Assembly (NCBI GenBank): GCA_013339895.1
Contig: JABACO010000011.1
Coordinates: 7,264,137 to 7,328,136 of the forward strand
Reading direction: 5' to 3'
DNA from: Ephydatia muelleri
Lineage: Eukaryota; Porifera; Demospongiae; Spongillida; Spongillidae
Length of the DNA: 64,000 nt
Both the position numbers and the translations under genes were made by a program. Of the stretch, positions 1-11,024 are shown piece by piece (positions within the stretch are counted from its first letter, which is position 1; each line of letters begins with the position of its first letter). Under the pieces are notes generated by a model. It was not told the origin of the DNA, made no database searches, and was given only the letters and a program-made list of their open reading frames with translations.

Positions 1-187
1 CCAAAGGTGGACTTCTGTTGAGTCCCCTAAACGTTGCTTTAATTTAATGTGTGTGTATGTGTTTGTGCAAATGTGTATGTGACGTCTAGTTTTAAAATTT
101 TGTTCTGTTAACATTTGCGAGCACACTAATTAATATCTTCCTTCTATTCCATTATGTGTGCTATGAACAATGTGTACAACACTACAG

Positions 188-3100
188 GCGGTAAGTATCA
201 CTGAACATTGTGTGGGATATTAGACACATGACTTGTGTCGGTACCTAGCTAGGACTCTGGTTTCAGCATGGCCATGGAGGGTGGGGAGGGTGAAGCTCTC
301 CAATGCTAGCCTGCTTACTTCAACCACTGGGGATGTATTTAATATGTCCCAAAGGTGGAACTCTGTTGAATCCCCTAAACATTGCTTTAATTTTTGTGTC
401 TGTGTGTGTGTATGTGTGTGAATGTGTTTGTGCAAATGTGTATGTGACGTCTTGTTTCAAAATTTTGTTCGGTTAACATTTGCGAGCACCCTAATTAATA
501 TCTTCCTTTTATTCCATTATGTGTGCTATGAACAATGTGTACAACACTACAGGATGTAAGTATCACTGAACATGTTTCCATTGTGGATCCTGTACCTCAT
601 ATTGTGTACAACTGTTTGTGAGGCTTCTAAATACTGGCCTAATATTTTGCTAAGATTAATGCGCAAAAGGGGGCAAGGTCAGGAGTGTCCCATGACTGTT
701 CCCAACCTGTGGTTAGGAGTACTGACCACACACCGATGACCTGTGTCCGTACCTAGCTAGGACCCTGGTTTAAGCATGGCCATGGAGGGTGGGGAGGGTG
801 AAGCTCTCCAATGCTAGCCTGCTTACTTCAACCACTGGGGATGTATATAATATGCCCCAAAGAATGTGTTTGTGCAAATGTGTATGTGACGTCTAGTTTT
901 AAAATTTTGTTCTGTTAACATTTGCGAGCACCCTAATTAATATCTTCCTTCTATTCCATTATGTGTGCTATGAACAATGTGTACAACACTACAGGCGGTA
1001 AGTATCACTGAACATGTTTTATACATGTTCAGTGTCACTTAACATGTTTCCACTGTGGATCCTGTACCATACACAATGTGTAGCAATTTTTTTGAGGCTT
1101 TAATATATTTCATTAATCTGAATGCACCCCTAATGCCTATGCTAGACAATACTACTGGGTGAAAGGTCAGGAGTGTCCCATGAATCAGTAGTAGTGTTCC
1201 TAATCCACGGTGTGGGATATTAGACACATGACTTGTGTCGGTACCTAGCTAGGACCCTGGTTTAAGCATGGCCATGGAGGGTGGAGAGGGTGAAGCTCTC
1301 CAATGCTAGCCTGCTTACTTCAACCACTGGGGATGTATATAATATGTCCCAAAGGTGGAACTCTGTTGAATCCCCTAAACATTGCTTTAATTTTTGTGTC
1401 TGTGTGTGTGTATGTGTGTGAATGTGTTTGTGCAAATGTGTATGTGACGTCTTGATTCAAAATTTTGTTCTGTTAACATTTGCGAGCACCCTAATCAATA
1501 TCTTCCTTTTGTTCCATTATGTGTGCTATGAACAATGTGTACAACACTACAGCCGGTAAGTATCACTGAACATGTTTCCATTGTGGATCCTGTACCTCAT
1601 ATTGTGTACAACTGTTTGTGAGGCTTCTAAATACTGGCCTAATATTTTGCTAAGATGAATGCGCAAATGGGGGCAAGGTCAGGAGTGTCCCATGACTGTT
1701 CCCAACCTGTGGTTAGGAATACTGACCACACACTGGGTGACTTGTGTCCGTACCTAGCTAGGACCCTGGTTTAAGCATGGCCATGGAGGGTGGGGAGGGT
1801 GAAGCTCTCCAATGCTAGCCTGCTTACTTCAACCACTGGGGATGTGTATATTATGCCCCAAAGGTGGAACTCTGTTGACTCCCCTAAACATTGCTTTATT
1901 ATGTCTGTGTGTGTATGTGTGTGAATGTGTTTGTGCAAATGTGTATGTGATGTCTTGTTTCAAAGTTTTGTTCTGTTAACATTTGCGAGCACCCTAATTA
2001 ATATCTTCCTTCTATTCCATTATGTGTGCTATGAACAATGTGTACAACACTACAGTCGGTAAGTATCACTGAACATGTTTTAAACATGTTCAGTGTCACT
2101 AAACATGTTTCCACTGTGGATCCTGTACCATACACAATGTGTAGCAATTTTTTTGAGGCTTTTAACATATTTCCTTAAGCTGAATGCACGCCTAATGCTA
2201 TGCTAGACAATACTACTGGGTGAAAGGTCAGGAGTGTCCCATGAATCAGTAGTAGTGTTCCTAATCCACGGTGTGGGTTATTAGACACATGACTTGTGTC
2301 GGTACCTAGCTAGGACCCTGGTTTAAGCATGGCCATGGAGGGTGGGAAGGGTGAAGCTCTCCAATGCTAGCCAGCCTACTTCAACCACTTAGGATGTATG
2401 TAACATGTCCCAAAGCTGGCACCCTGTTGACTCCCCTAAACATTGCTTTAATTTTTGTGTCTGTGTGTGTGTATGTGTGTGAATGTGTTTGTGCAAATGT
2501 GAATGTGACGTCTTGTTTTAAATTTTGTTCTGTTAACATTTGCGAGTACCGTAATTTACATCTTCCTTCTATTCCATTATGTGTGCTATGAACAATGTGT
2601 ACAACACTACAGGGGGTAAGTATCACTGAACATGTTTCCACTGTGGATCCCATACCTTATATTGTGTACAACTGTTTGTGAGTCTTCTAAATAATGGCCT
2701 AATATTTTGATAAGATGAATGCACAACAAGGGCCAATGACTGTTCCTAGCCTGTGGTTAGGAATACTGACCACACACTGGGTGACCTGTGTCCGTACCTA
2801 GCTAGGACCCTGGTTTAAGCATGGCGATGAAGGGTGGGGAGAGTTATGCACTCCAATGCTAGCCAGCCTACTTCAACCACTTAGGACGTATATGACATGC
2901 CCAAAGCTGGAACCCTGTTGAGTCCTCTAAACATTGCTTTTATTTTTGTGTCTGTGTGTGTGTATGTGTGTGATTGTGTTTGTGCAAATGTGAATGTGAT
3001 GTCTTGTTTTAAAATTTTGTTCTGTTAACATTTGCGAGCACTCTAATTTATATCTTCCTTCTATTCCATTATGTGTGCTGTGAACAATGTGTACAACACT

Positions 3101-3654
3101 ACAGGCGGTAAGTATCATTTAGTGTTTCCACTGCGGATCCTGTACTTTATAACACTTTTTCGTGAGGCTTTAAAATATCTACCTAATATTTGCTTAAGCT
3201 CATTGCACCCCTAATGCTATGCTGGACAATACAACTGTGGGCACAATCAGGAGTGTTCATGAGTCTGTTGCAGTGTTCCCAATTCATGGTTCAGGACACT
3301 GGCCACAAACTGGGAGATCTATGTACAAAGCAAAGGACACTGGTTCATCCTTGGCTAGCTGGGTGTGTAGTCATGAGTGCAGAGGTTGAACCTTGCCTTG
3401 TTGTGAATGAGAACGGAAACAAACATTGCACTGCACAACAAAAGCAAATATACAGGGAGTGGTGGGTGGGGAGGGTAAAGCTCTCCAATGCTAGCCAGCC
3501 AATAGTTAGGGTTGGGAATGTATATAACATCGGAACTATGGAGCTCCTAAGCAAGCTCTCCAATGTTAGTCAGCCAACAGTAAGCATTGGGGATGCGTAT
3601 AACATGCCCAGAAGCCGGAACTCCATTGGGCCCCTAAGCATTGCGTCAATGTTT

Positions 3655-3685
<31 letters not shown>

Positions 3686-3833
3686 GTGTGTGTGTGTGTG
3701 GGTTAATCTGTTTTTGCAAATGTGTAAGCAACATATTGTATTTTGTTCTGCTAACATTTGCAAGCACACTCATTTATTTATCTTCCTTCTTTTCCATTAT
3801 GTGTGCTATGAACAATGCGCAACACTACAGGTG
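188..3833 (+). other. Candidate 3-nt microexons, block A (8 copies)
   Basis: Each is three bases between an acceptor and a donor read directly from the sequence. Start position and triplet: 188 GCG; 553 GAT; 995 GCG; 1553 CCG; 2056 TCG; 2613 GGG; 3105 GCG; 3831 GTG. All eight are preceded by ACTACAG and followed by GTAAGTA. Read as whole codons (the phase required by the downstream exon at 37280) they would give A, D, A, P, S, G, A and V. Use as exons is inferred from the splice-site context, not shown. Confidence 0.6.
3656..3702. repeat. (TG)n microsatellite within an array unit
   Basis: Nearly pure TG dinucleotides. Similar TG-rich tracts occur in most array units about 100-200 nt upstream of the acceptor, for example at 4217-4305, 10704-10745, 10981-11022 and 11637-11712. 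The many apparent frames rich in Cys-Val or His-Thr across 1-36,700 come from these tracts and are not genes. Confidence 0.9.
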
Positions 3834-4680
3834 GTAAGTACATGTATCACTGACCAGAATGGATCCTGTACCTTATATTGTGTGCAACTGTTTGTGAGGC
3901 TTCTTAATAATGGTCTAATATTTTGCTAAGATGAATGCACAACTGGGGCCATGGTCAGGACTGTCCCATGTCTGTTCTAAACCTGTGGTTAAAAAAACTG
4001 ACCACACACTGAGTGAACTGTGCTAGTACCTAGCTAGGACCCTGGTTTAAACATGGCCATGGCAGGTGGGGAGGGTGAAGCTATCCAATGCTTGCCAGCC
4101 TACTTGAACCACTGGGGATGTACATGTACATAACATGCCCAAAATCTGGAACACTGTTGTGTCCCTGAATGTTGATGGAGCAATGTTGACTTCCCTAAAC
4201 TTTGCTTTAATGCATGCATGTGTGTATGTGTGTGTGTGCGTGTGTGTGTGTGTGTGTGCGGGTGTGTTTGCGTGTGTGTGCGTGTGTGTGTGCATCTGTA
4301 TGTGTGTCAATGCATTGACACACATACAGATGCACACACACACACGCTCACACTCGCACACACAAAAAAGACGTTGCATATACACATTTGCACAAACATG
4401 TGTGTGTGCAAATATGTATATGCAATGTCTTTTTTTTTAAGGTAGAGTTTAGATACAGTGGTAGTAAACTAAGTTTAATGCAGTGAATTGCTCTGTCTTA
4501 TATAGTGATACTAAGCTGACTGTAGGGAAAGCTTGCTGCCAAGATGTAAACATATGTTCCTACAGATGCATTCAATGAACGATCCTAACCAATCATGAGC
4601 TGCCCAACTGCATTGCAGGGCGTCCTATTCCCCTAGAACACCCCTTATCCAATCAAGTCCTCCCAAACTCTTGTCGATAT

Positions 4681-5814
4681 TAGGGTCAACTATCGGTAAG
4701 GTTTTGAGCTTATCGATAATTATCAGTAAGTAAATACCTCTTGTCGATTATGTACTGAAATTTCTCTTCGTTATCGATGATAAACTTACCGATAAGCTTT
4801 CTTACTGAATGGTAATGATTACCGCGAAGGAAGAGGGCGTGTCCAAAATCTATGAGCCACTCCCATCTTTTCTCATCTACTACTACAATCCCCAAGCTTC
4901 TTTTTGAAGTATTGATTATGAATAAACTGTCAGATATACATGTTTACACAGAACTATGCAGGCAATCACAGGGTGTGTAACCGATTTTCAGGTTATGTAG
5001 GTTAATCGATTATTCGCGATTACCATATTCGGTCGACTATGCATTTAGCAGAATAGCAGGTTACCGATTTCAGACTTTCCTTTAGTCGAAATTACCGATT
5101 CTGTTTTTCTTAGTCGCGATTGATCGATATTCGTTTCTTTCATATGCTGTCAGAAATCGATTACCTTTTTATACGTATCCTAGATAGACGGCAATAGTTT
5201 ACTAATTATAATGGCCGGTTTAATATTAGTGTTGACGTAATCAAAGGTAGCCATGCAAACTAATCAACACTGCCCTTCTTTCAAAATACCGTCCCTGTGC
5301 ATGTTTTCATTTAATCTCGTACTCTGGCTTTCCTTTCGTAGTTCGACGGCCGATTATCTCCTCCGGATGTTATGGCAATGAAGCTGCAATTGCAACTTGA
5401 TCGTAAGAGACCTTAGCATTGTTTGATGAAAAAGCCTTGCCTGTGATGCTTCTTTGAAGCTTTATTAAATTGAAAAAAAACATAATTATCAAGTATCATG
5501 TGACCTCTCCGTAATTGTACACCAGCGGACCGTGTATTAGTACAGTTCCTTGTGTTGACGTCACTGTGAATATACAACACACGTACGAGCGAAAATTCCC
5601 TCCAAGTTATTATTCATAACACTAATTCGATTAGTTTTGAGTGAATAATAAGTACATTGAATAATCTATAAGAAAGCTGACTGTTACAGATAATATTCAG
5701 TAAGAAATTATCTCTTACTGAACGGTAATGAATAAGAAAGTGTCTTACCGGTTGCTTAACGGTATCGGATAACCGGTAAGCGGTAAGGACAAAGCTTATC
5801 GGTAGTTGACCCTA
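4681..5814. mobile_element. TIR DNA element nested in the DIRS relic
   Basis: The left end begins TAGGGTCAACTATCGGTAAG. The right end is its near-perfect inverted complement, ending CTTATCGGTAGTTGACCCTA at 5814. Sub-terminal sequence on both sides is rich in variants of TTACCGATAAG and ATCGATAA. No transposase frame is visible, so this is a nonautonomous copy about 1.13 kb long. CGATAT occurs close to both ends but is offset by a few bases on the right, so a target-site duplication is not secure. Superfamily not assigned. Confidence 0.65.
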
Positions 5815-6309
5815 GGACTCGATATAACTATATTTAAGTGAGGTACCATGGGTGCAGCATTCCAGACATATAGCCCAGTCGCTATGACAACCAAGGAGAG
5901 CTTGCAATCCTTAACTGCGTCTCGCCCAGAAACATCTTTCACCGGTCGGAAGGAGTCCGAACGGGCGGCGCGGCAGCATCCGCGGTAGTTCGAATGACCA
6001 CAGCTGGGCTTCCCACCACGACACTGCGTGACCCTACGTCGGCATGGTCTACAGTGAGCAAGCTCTCGGTGCCATTCGGCAAGCGCTTCGTCGGAATCGT
6101 CGTCCGAATCGACCAGCAGCTCCTCCGAGTCCAGCGATTCGGAGGACTCGTCGTCCGATAGCGACAGAAGCCACAGACGAAGACGGAGGGCCAAACGGGA
6201 CCGAAGATGCCATTGCTCCGCGTACTGCCATAGTTATCCTCAGGTCCTGGCTACCTGGAACATATTTGCGGCCACCCGCATCCAGACAGCACCACAAACT
6301 GCTCTCGAG

Positions 6310-6720
6310 CTGGTGAAATACCAGAACATCATCTGCCAGCTCTTCACAGTGTACTTGAAGGCAGCAGCCCTCAAGTACGACAGACTCTTCCAGCAGGCTG
6401 TGGCTAGGGACAAGCTGCATACGCTTCGCTGGAGGAGGACATCCTGGTGTGGTGTGGCACAAACCAGCCCTTTCATGCTCAGCAACAGCCAGTTCCGAGC
6501 AGGCCCACAACCACACCAGCAGGTGCCACTACTTCTACTAGCATCACCCCAGCAGGGACCCAGAGCGAGCCAGCCACGACACAGGCCAGGAGATCTGCCG
6601 ACAGTTCAACCTTGGCAGATGCAACAAAGGAGCGGAGCACTACTTTGCCCACAAGTGCTGGGTGACTGGCTGTGGTGAAGACCACTTCTCCAAGGCCTGC
6701 CCACGTGCTGCACCAGTGAC
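6310..6720 (+). pseudogene. DIRS gag-like ORF with zinc-knuckle-like Cys/His motif
   Basis: The frame from 6313 contains KYQNIICQLFTVYLKAAALK, and a shifted frame near 6590-6710 reads RQFNLGRCNKG, FAHKC, TGCG and KACP, giving a Cys/His cluster of the kind seen in nucleic-acid-binding gag-like proteins. A frameshift separates the two halves. It lies immediately upstream of the reverse transcriptase segment of the same element. Assignment rests on motif style and position only. Confidence 0.5.
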
Positions 6721-7099
6721 CCATGAGCTACAGCTAGCTCACACAACTTCATGACGCTCAAACTTCGATCATGAACTACTCCTTCACCCGAACAAAGCCT
6801 CGATTACCTGGCTGCTTGATGGCATCGACCATGGTATATCCATCAGTTAGACTGGCTCTGTTTCTCCCTTTAGATCACATAACCTATCTTCGGCACATGC
6901 ACATCCAGACGTGGTAGACACCGAACTCGAGAAGGAGATCACTGCAGGCCGGATCATTGGCCCATTCACGGACCACCACTCCACAAGCTGCACACCTCTG
7001 GCGTTGTTGTGATTCGAAAAAAGAATGGGAAGTGGAGGGCCATACTCCACCTCTCAGCACTGGATGGTCACAGGGTCAATGACCACATAGAAAAGCAGG

Positions 7100-7834
7100 A
7101 TTTTCCAATCCACACTCCTTAGATGGCAAAGATCGATTACAAGGCTGCCTTCCGCCTGATCCCAGTATGAGCCACTAATTGAGTGCATCTGGGGATCTGC
7201 TGGCGAGGACAGTTATATTTGGATACATGCCTTCCATTTGGCCTATGTTCAGCCCTGCCCTCTTCAACCACTATGCTGAGAAACTCAACTGGATCATGGC
7301 CAAAAACTATGGAGCCCCGCTGCTTCACTACCTGGATGACTTCCTACTGGTTGGCCTGCCGGGCAAGGACACCTGTCAGGAGGCCATGTACAGGATGCTA
7401 CTGGTGTGTTACAGTACCTGTTAGGCATCCCAGTAACCTCTGAGAAGCTGGAGGGACCCACCACAACCCTAACCTTCCTGGGCATAGTCCTCAACACATC
7501 AGCACAGCAACTGTACCTCCCACTGGACAAGCTGACAAGGCTATCCAGGTCCTGGCTATCCACGCATAAGGCCACCAAGAGGGAGCTGCTCTTGCTCATC
7601 GGCCAGCTCTCCTTTGCAGCTAAGGTGGTGCTAGCAGGGAGGCGCTTCTTCTACCACCTGATTGACCTCTCCACCACTGTCAGAATGCTCCACCATCATG
7701 TCCGCCTTAATGCCGAGGCAAAAGCCGACATTAGGTGGTCAGACAGCTTCCTTCCTTCCTGGAATGGTGTCGCCATGTTCCTGGACCCAGAATGCACAGC
7801 GGCTGACTCTTTTCAGCTCTTCACTGATGCCTAG
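7100..7834 (+). pseudogene. DIRS reverse transcriptase / RNase H region, frameshifted
   Basis: The catalytic box LHYLDDFLLVG lies at about 7323-7355, followed by a shifted frame from 7406 with LTFLGIVLNT and KRELLLLIGQLSFAAKVV, typical of the thumb/connection region of DIRS and Ty3-like polymerases. Upstream, AKIDYKAAFRLIPV (from about 7128) ends in a stop, and the next part continues in another frame. Several frameshifts and stops make it nonfunctional. It sits between the gag-like and recombinase segments of the same relic. Confidence 0.7.
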
Positions 7835-8342
7835 GTTTTGGTGCCTACTTCAACGGGGCTTGGCTCCAGGGTGACTAGCAGCCACACCTACACCTCTCAC
7901 TCCTGTGGCAGGAACTGTTTGTCATTATGGCTGCTGCTAGCACATGGGGTCACCGCTGGTAAGGCTTACGTATCCACTTCCATTGCAATAACTTCACCAA
8001 TGTCCAGGCCTGGGCAAGACAGTTAGCGAAACATCCCGACCTCATGCAATTGCTCTGAACCCTGTTTCTAGTGGCAGCTTAGCACAGCTTCACCATCTGC
8101 CTGTCACACCTACCTGGCAGACTGAATAGCATTGCTGGACCCCTTTTCCGAAATAATTTACCCCTGTTCTTCACTCTTGCCCCCCAGGCGGACATCAATC
8201 CCACCGAGACTTGAACCATCGTCTCCAGTTGCTACTGACCACAGCCTTGGCCTCATTTGCTGCAACCATCTACGTCACCGGTGTCAGGTGCTACATGTAA
8301 CAGGGTTTCTGCCACGCCTTCAAGCTGATCCCAGTCCCTGGC

Positions 8343-8963
8343 ATGAAACAAACTATTACACTGTTTGCAGCCCACCTCAGCCAGTCCCTGAACCCCAGGA
8401 CCCTACAGGTGTATGTGGCTGCAGTCTCCTTCCTGCACCACTCACTAGGGTACAAGAGCCCTGCTTCCTGGAACCAGAAGCTTAGACTTGCCATTTGGGG
8501 TCTCCATCGCCTCCAGATGCCCATTCATCTCAGGCCTACACGACTGCCAAACTGACTCTGGAAATGCTGGATCACATGCTGCAGGGGTTGGATGCTCAGG
8601 GCAGCCCTTACCCTTGAGTTCATTGGTTTCTTTAGGATCAGCAAATTCACTGTCAAGAACCGTAGTGTGACCGTAGGTACCACCCTACCAGGTGAAACGA
8701 CAGCTGGTCCAGAGAGGACATCCACTTCTTCATCAAGCAGTGGCAGCAATGGAGGCCTACAGAGAATGCTGTCGCTTTTCCACTCACTCAACACCCTCAG
8801 AGATGGAAGGCCACTCACACCCAAGAGCTTCCACTCTACGTTCCTATCCTTGGTGGATCAATGTGGCTATGATGCAGCCAAATACAACACCCACAGTTTA
8901 CGTATTGGTGCAGCCACAGCAGCCGCCAGAGCGGGCCTTCCCACTGACACCTTCAGAAGGTAG
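8343..8963 (+). pseudogene. DIRS tyrosine recombinase, broken
   Basis: From 8592 the frame reads LEFIGFFRISKFTV (region around the first catalytic arginine) and later THSLRIGAATAAARAGLP, the HxxR box of tyrosine recombinases. The upstream N-terminal part, near 8343-8480 (HLSQSLNPRTLQVYVAAVSF), lies in a different frame. The active-site tyrosine near the end is not intact in the same frame. A second copy of this domain lies at 54006-54437. Confidence 0.7.
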
Positions 8964-9394
8964 GAAGATGGCGAAGCAAAGCCTACCAGACATATACGCG
9001 TCATCCCCTGACCCACCCATCCGACATCAGAACTATGGCTACGCAGTAATGATCAGCCAGTTTTATCCATGCCATGTACCCTTGTACCCTAACCTGAAGC
9101 CATATCCTACTTGCCAACCGTTTAGGGGCTTTTCACTTGGGCGACACCCTCTGGGCTTCTACCCTGGGACAGTGACCAAACCATAACCAGCCTCTTGGTT
9201 TGGTATACAGGCCGAGCCAATGGTGATCAGCATCACCCATTGGTCCCTGTAGGCCCAGTGGTATGAAGCTCAGCTGCTACATACATGCCCAGCTGTGGCT
9301 GTCGCCTGCCCCCATGATGGGCTGGCCAAACACAACCACGAGCCTCAGCATGGGGGAGGGGTACATTTACTCAACCTGTAAGAGCAATTAAATG
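8964..9394 (+). other. 3' region of the DIRS relic, no gene
   Basis: Sequence downstream of the recombinase. It contains short GC-rich inverted segments around 9180-9345 (TTGGTTTGGTATACAGGCC, GCCAATGGTGATCAGCATCA) but no recognisable coding domain. Confidence 0.4.
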
Positions 9395-10979
9395 GCTTTA
9401 ATTTCGTTCTGTCAACGTTTGCAAGCACACTCATTATTATTCCATTATGTGTGCTATGAATAATGTGTACAAAGCTACAGCAGTTAAGTATCACTGAACA
9501 TGTTTCCACTGTGGATATCGTACCTTATATTATGTGCAACAATTTTTTGTGAGACTTTAAATTATCAGCCTATTATTTCCTTAAGCTGAATGCACTCTAA
9601 TGCTATGCTGGACAATACTGCTGAGGGCAAGGTCAGGAGTCAGTTGCAGTGTTCCCAATCCATGGTTTGGGATAGTGACCACAAAGTGGGTACCTGTGTA
9701 CCAAGCTAGGACCATCGTGCAAGCTTGGCTAGCTGGGTGTGTAGTTAGTTATGCACACAAAGGGTTGTACCTTACCATGCTGTGAATGAGAAAGGAAACA
9801 AACCATGCACTGTACAGCAAAGGCAAATATATACTATGAGTGGAGGGTGGGGAGGGTAAAGCTCTCCAATGTTAGCCTGCCACCTGCAACCACTGGAGAT
9901 GTATATAACATGTCCAGATGCCAGAACACTGTTGAATATTGCTTTAAGTGTATGTGTATCTGTGTTGGGTGTGTGGGTGTGAGTGTGTTGAGTGTGTGTG
10001 TGTATCTGTTTGTGCAAATGTCTAATTATAATTTTTTACGTTTGCCACCACACTCATTTATATGTTCAATCTTTTCCATTATGTGTGCTATGAACAATGC
10101 GTACAACACTACAGTGGGTAAGTGTCACTGAACGTGTTCCCACTTTAGATCTCGTACCTTATATTATGCGCAAACATTTTTTGTTAGACTTTAAAGTATC
10201 GGCTTCATGCACCCTAATGCTATTCTGGACAATACAACTGTGGGCAAGGTCTCATATGAGTCTGTGGTAGTGTTCCAAATTCACAGACACAAACAAAGAG
10301 ACATGTTTCCTCAGTGGATCCCATACCTTATACTAAAATATTGGCCTAATATTTGAATGCATCCCTAATGTACTGCTTGACAATACCACTGGGAGCAAAA
10401 TGAGGAGTGTCCATGAGTCTATTGCAGTGTCCAATCCATGGTTCGGGAGAGTGACTACAAACTGGGTGACCTGTGTACAAAGTAATGAGGCTTGGCTAGC
10501 TGGGTGTGTAGTCATACATGCAGAGGTGTACGTTGCCATGTTGTGAATGAGAATGGAAACAAACCATGCACTTTACAGCAAAGGCAAATATACATGGAGT
10601 GGAGGATGGGGAGTGTGATGCCTCCAATGTTCGCAACCACTGGGGATGTATGTAGCATGTCCAGAATCCAGAACACAGTTGAGTCTTTGAAACATTTCTT
10701 TCGTGTGTGTGTGTGTGTGTGTGTGTATGTATATATGTGTGTGTATGTGTGTTTGAGTGTGAATGTGTTTGTGCAATTGTCTTGTTTTTAAGATTAAATT
10801 TGTTAATGATTGCTAGCACACTCATTTGTATGCTCCTTCTTTCCCATTATGTGTGCTATGAACACGTTTGGCTGTTCAATACAATGTGTTCAAAACTACA
10901 GGTGGTAAGTATCATTGAACATGTTCAGACATGTCCAGAAACTGGAACTCTGTTGAGTCTCCTAAATATTGTTTTAATA

Positions 10980-11024
<45 letters not shown>

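Larger units (their letters stand above)
4440..9395 (+). mobile_element. Composite insertion: DIRS-type retrotransposon relic with a nested TIR element
   Basis: The array unit breaks off in its T-rich tract near 4440 and resumes near 9395 (TTTCGTTCTGTCAACG), just upstream of the acceptor of the 9481 core. Inside, on the plus strand, lie a gag-like segment, a reverse transcriptase with YLDD, and a tyrosine recombinase. That order is typical of DIRS-like elements, which integrate with a tyrosine recombinase rather than a DDE integrase. Frameshifts and stops break all the reading frames, so the copy is dead. Exact termini were not resolved. The stretch 4440-4680 holds no recognisable coding sequence. 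Confidence 0.7.

Noticed and set aside
3750..3840. Possible longer exon in each unit ending at the donor (peptide with MCAMNNVYNTT or YVCYEQCV)
   Set aside because: Units differ by non-multiple-of-three indels and premature stops in this stretch, so no frame is kept; only the 3-nt spacing is constant.
5796..6516. Minus-strand frames opposite the DIRS gag region
   Set aside because: GC-rich shadow frames; the plus strand carries the gag, RT and recombinase motifs in order.
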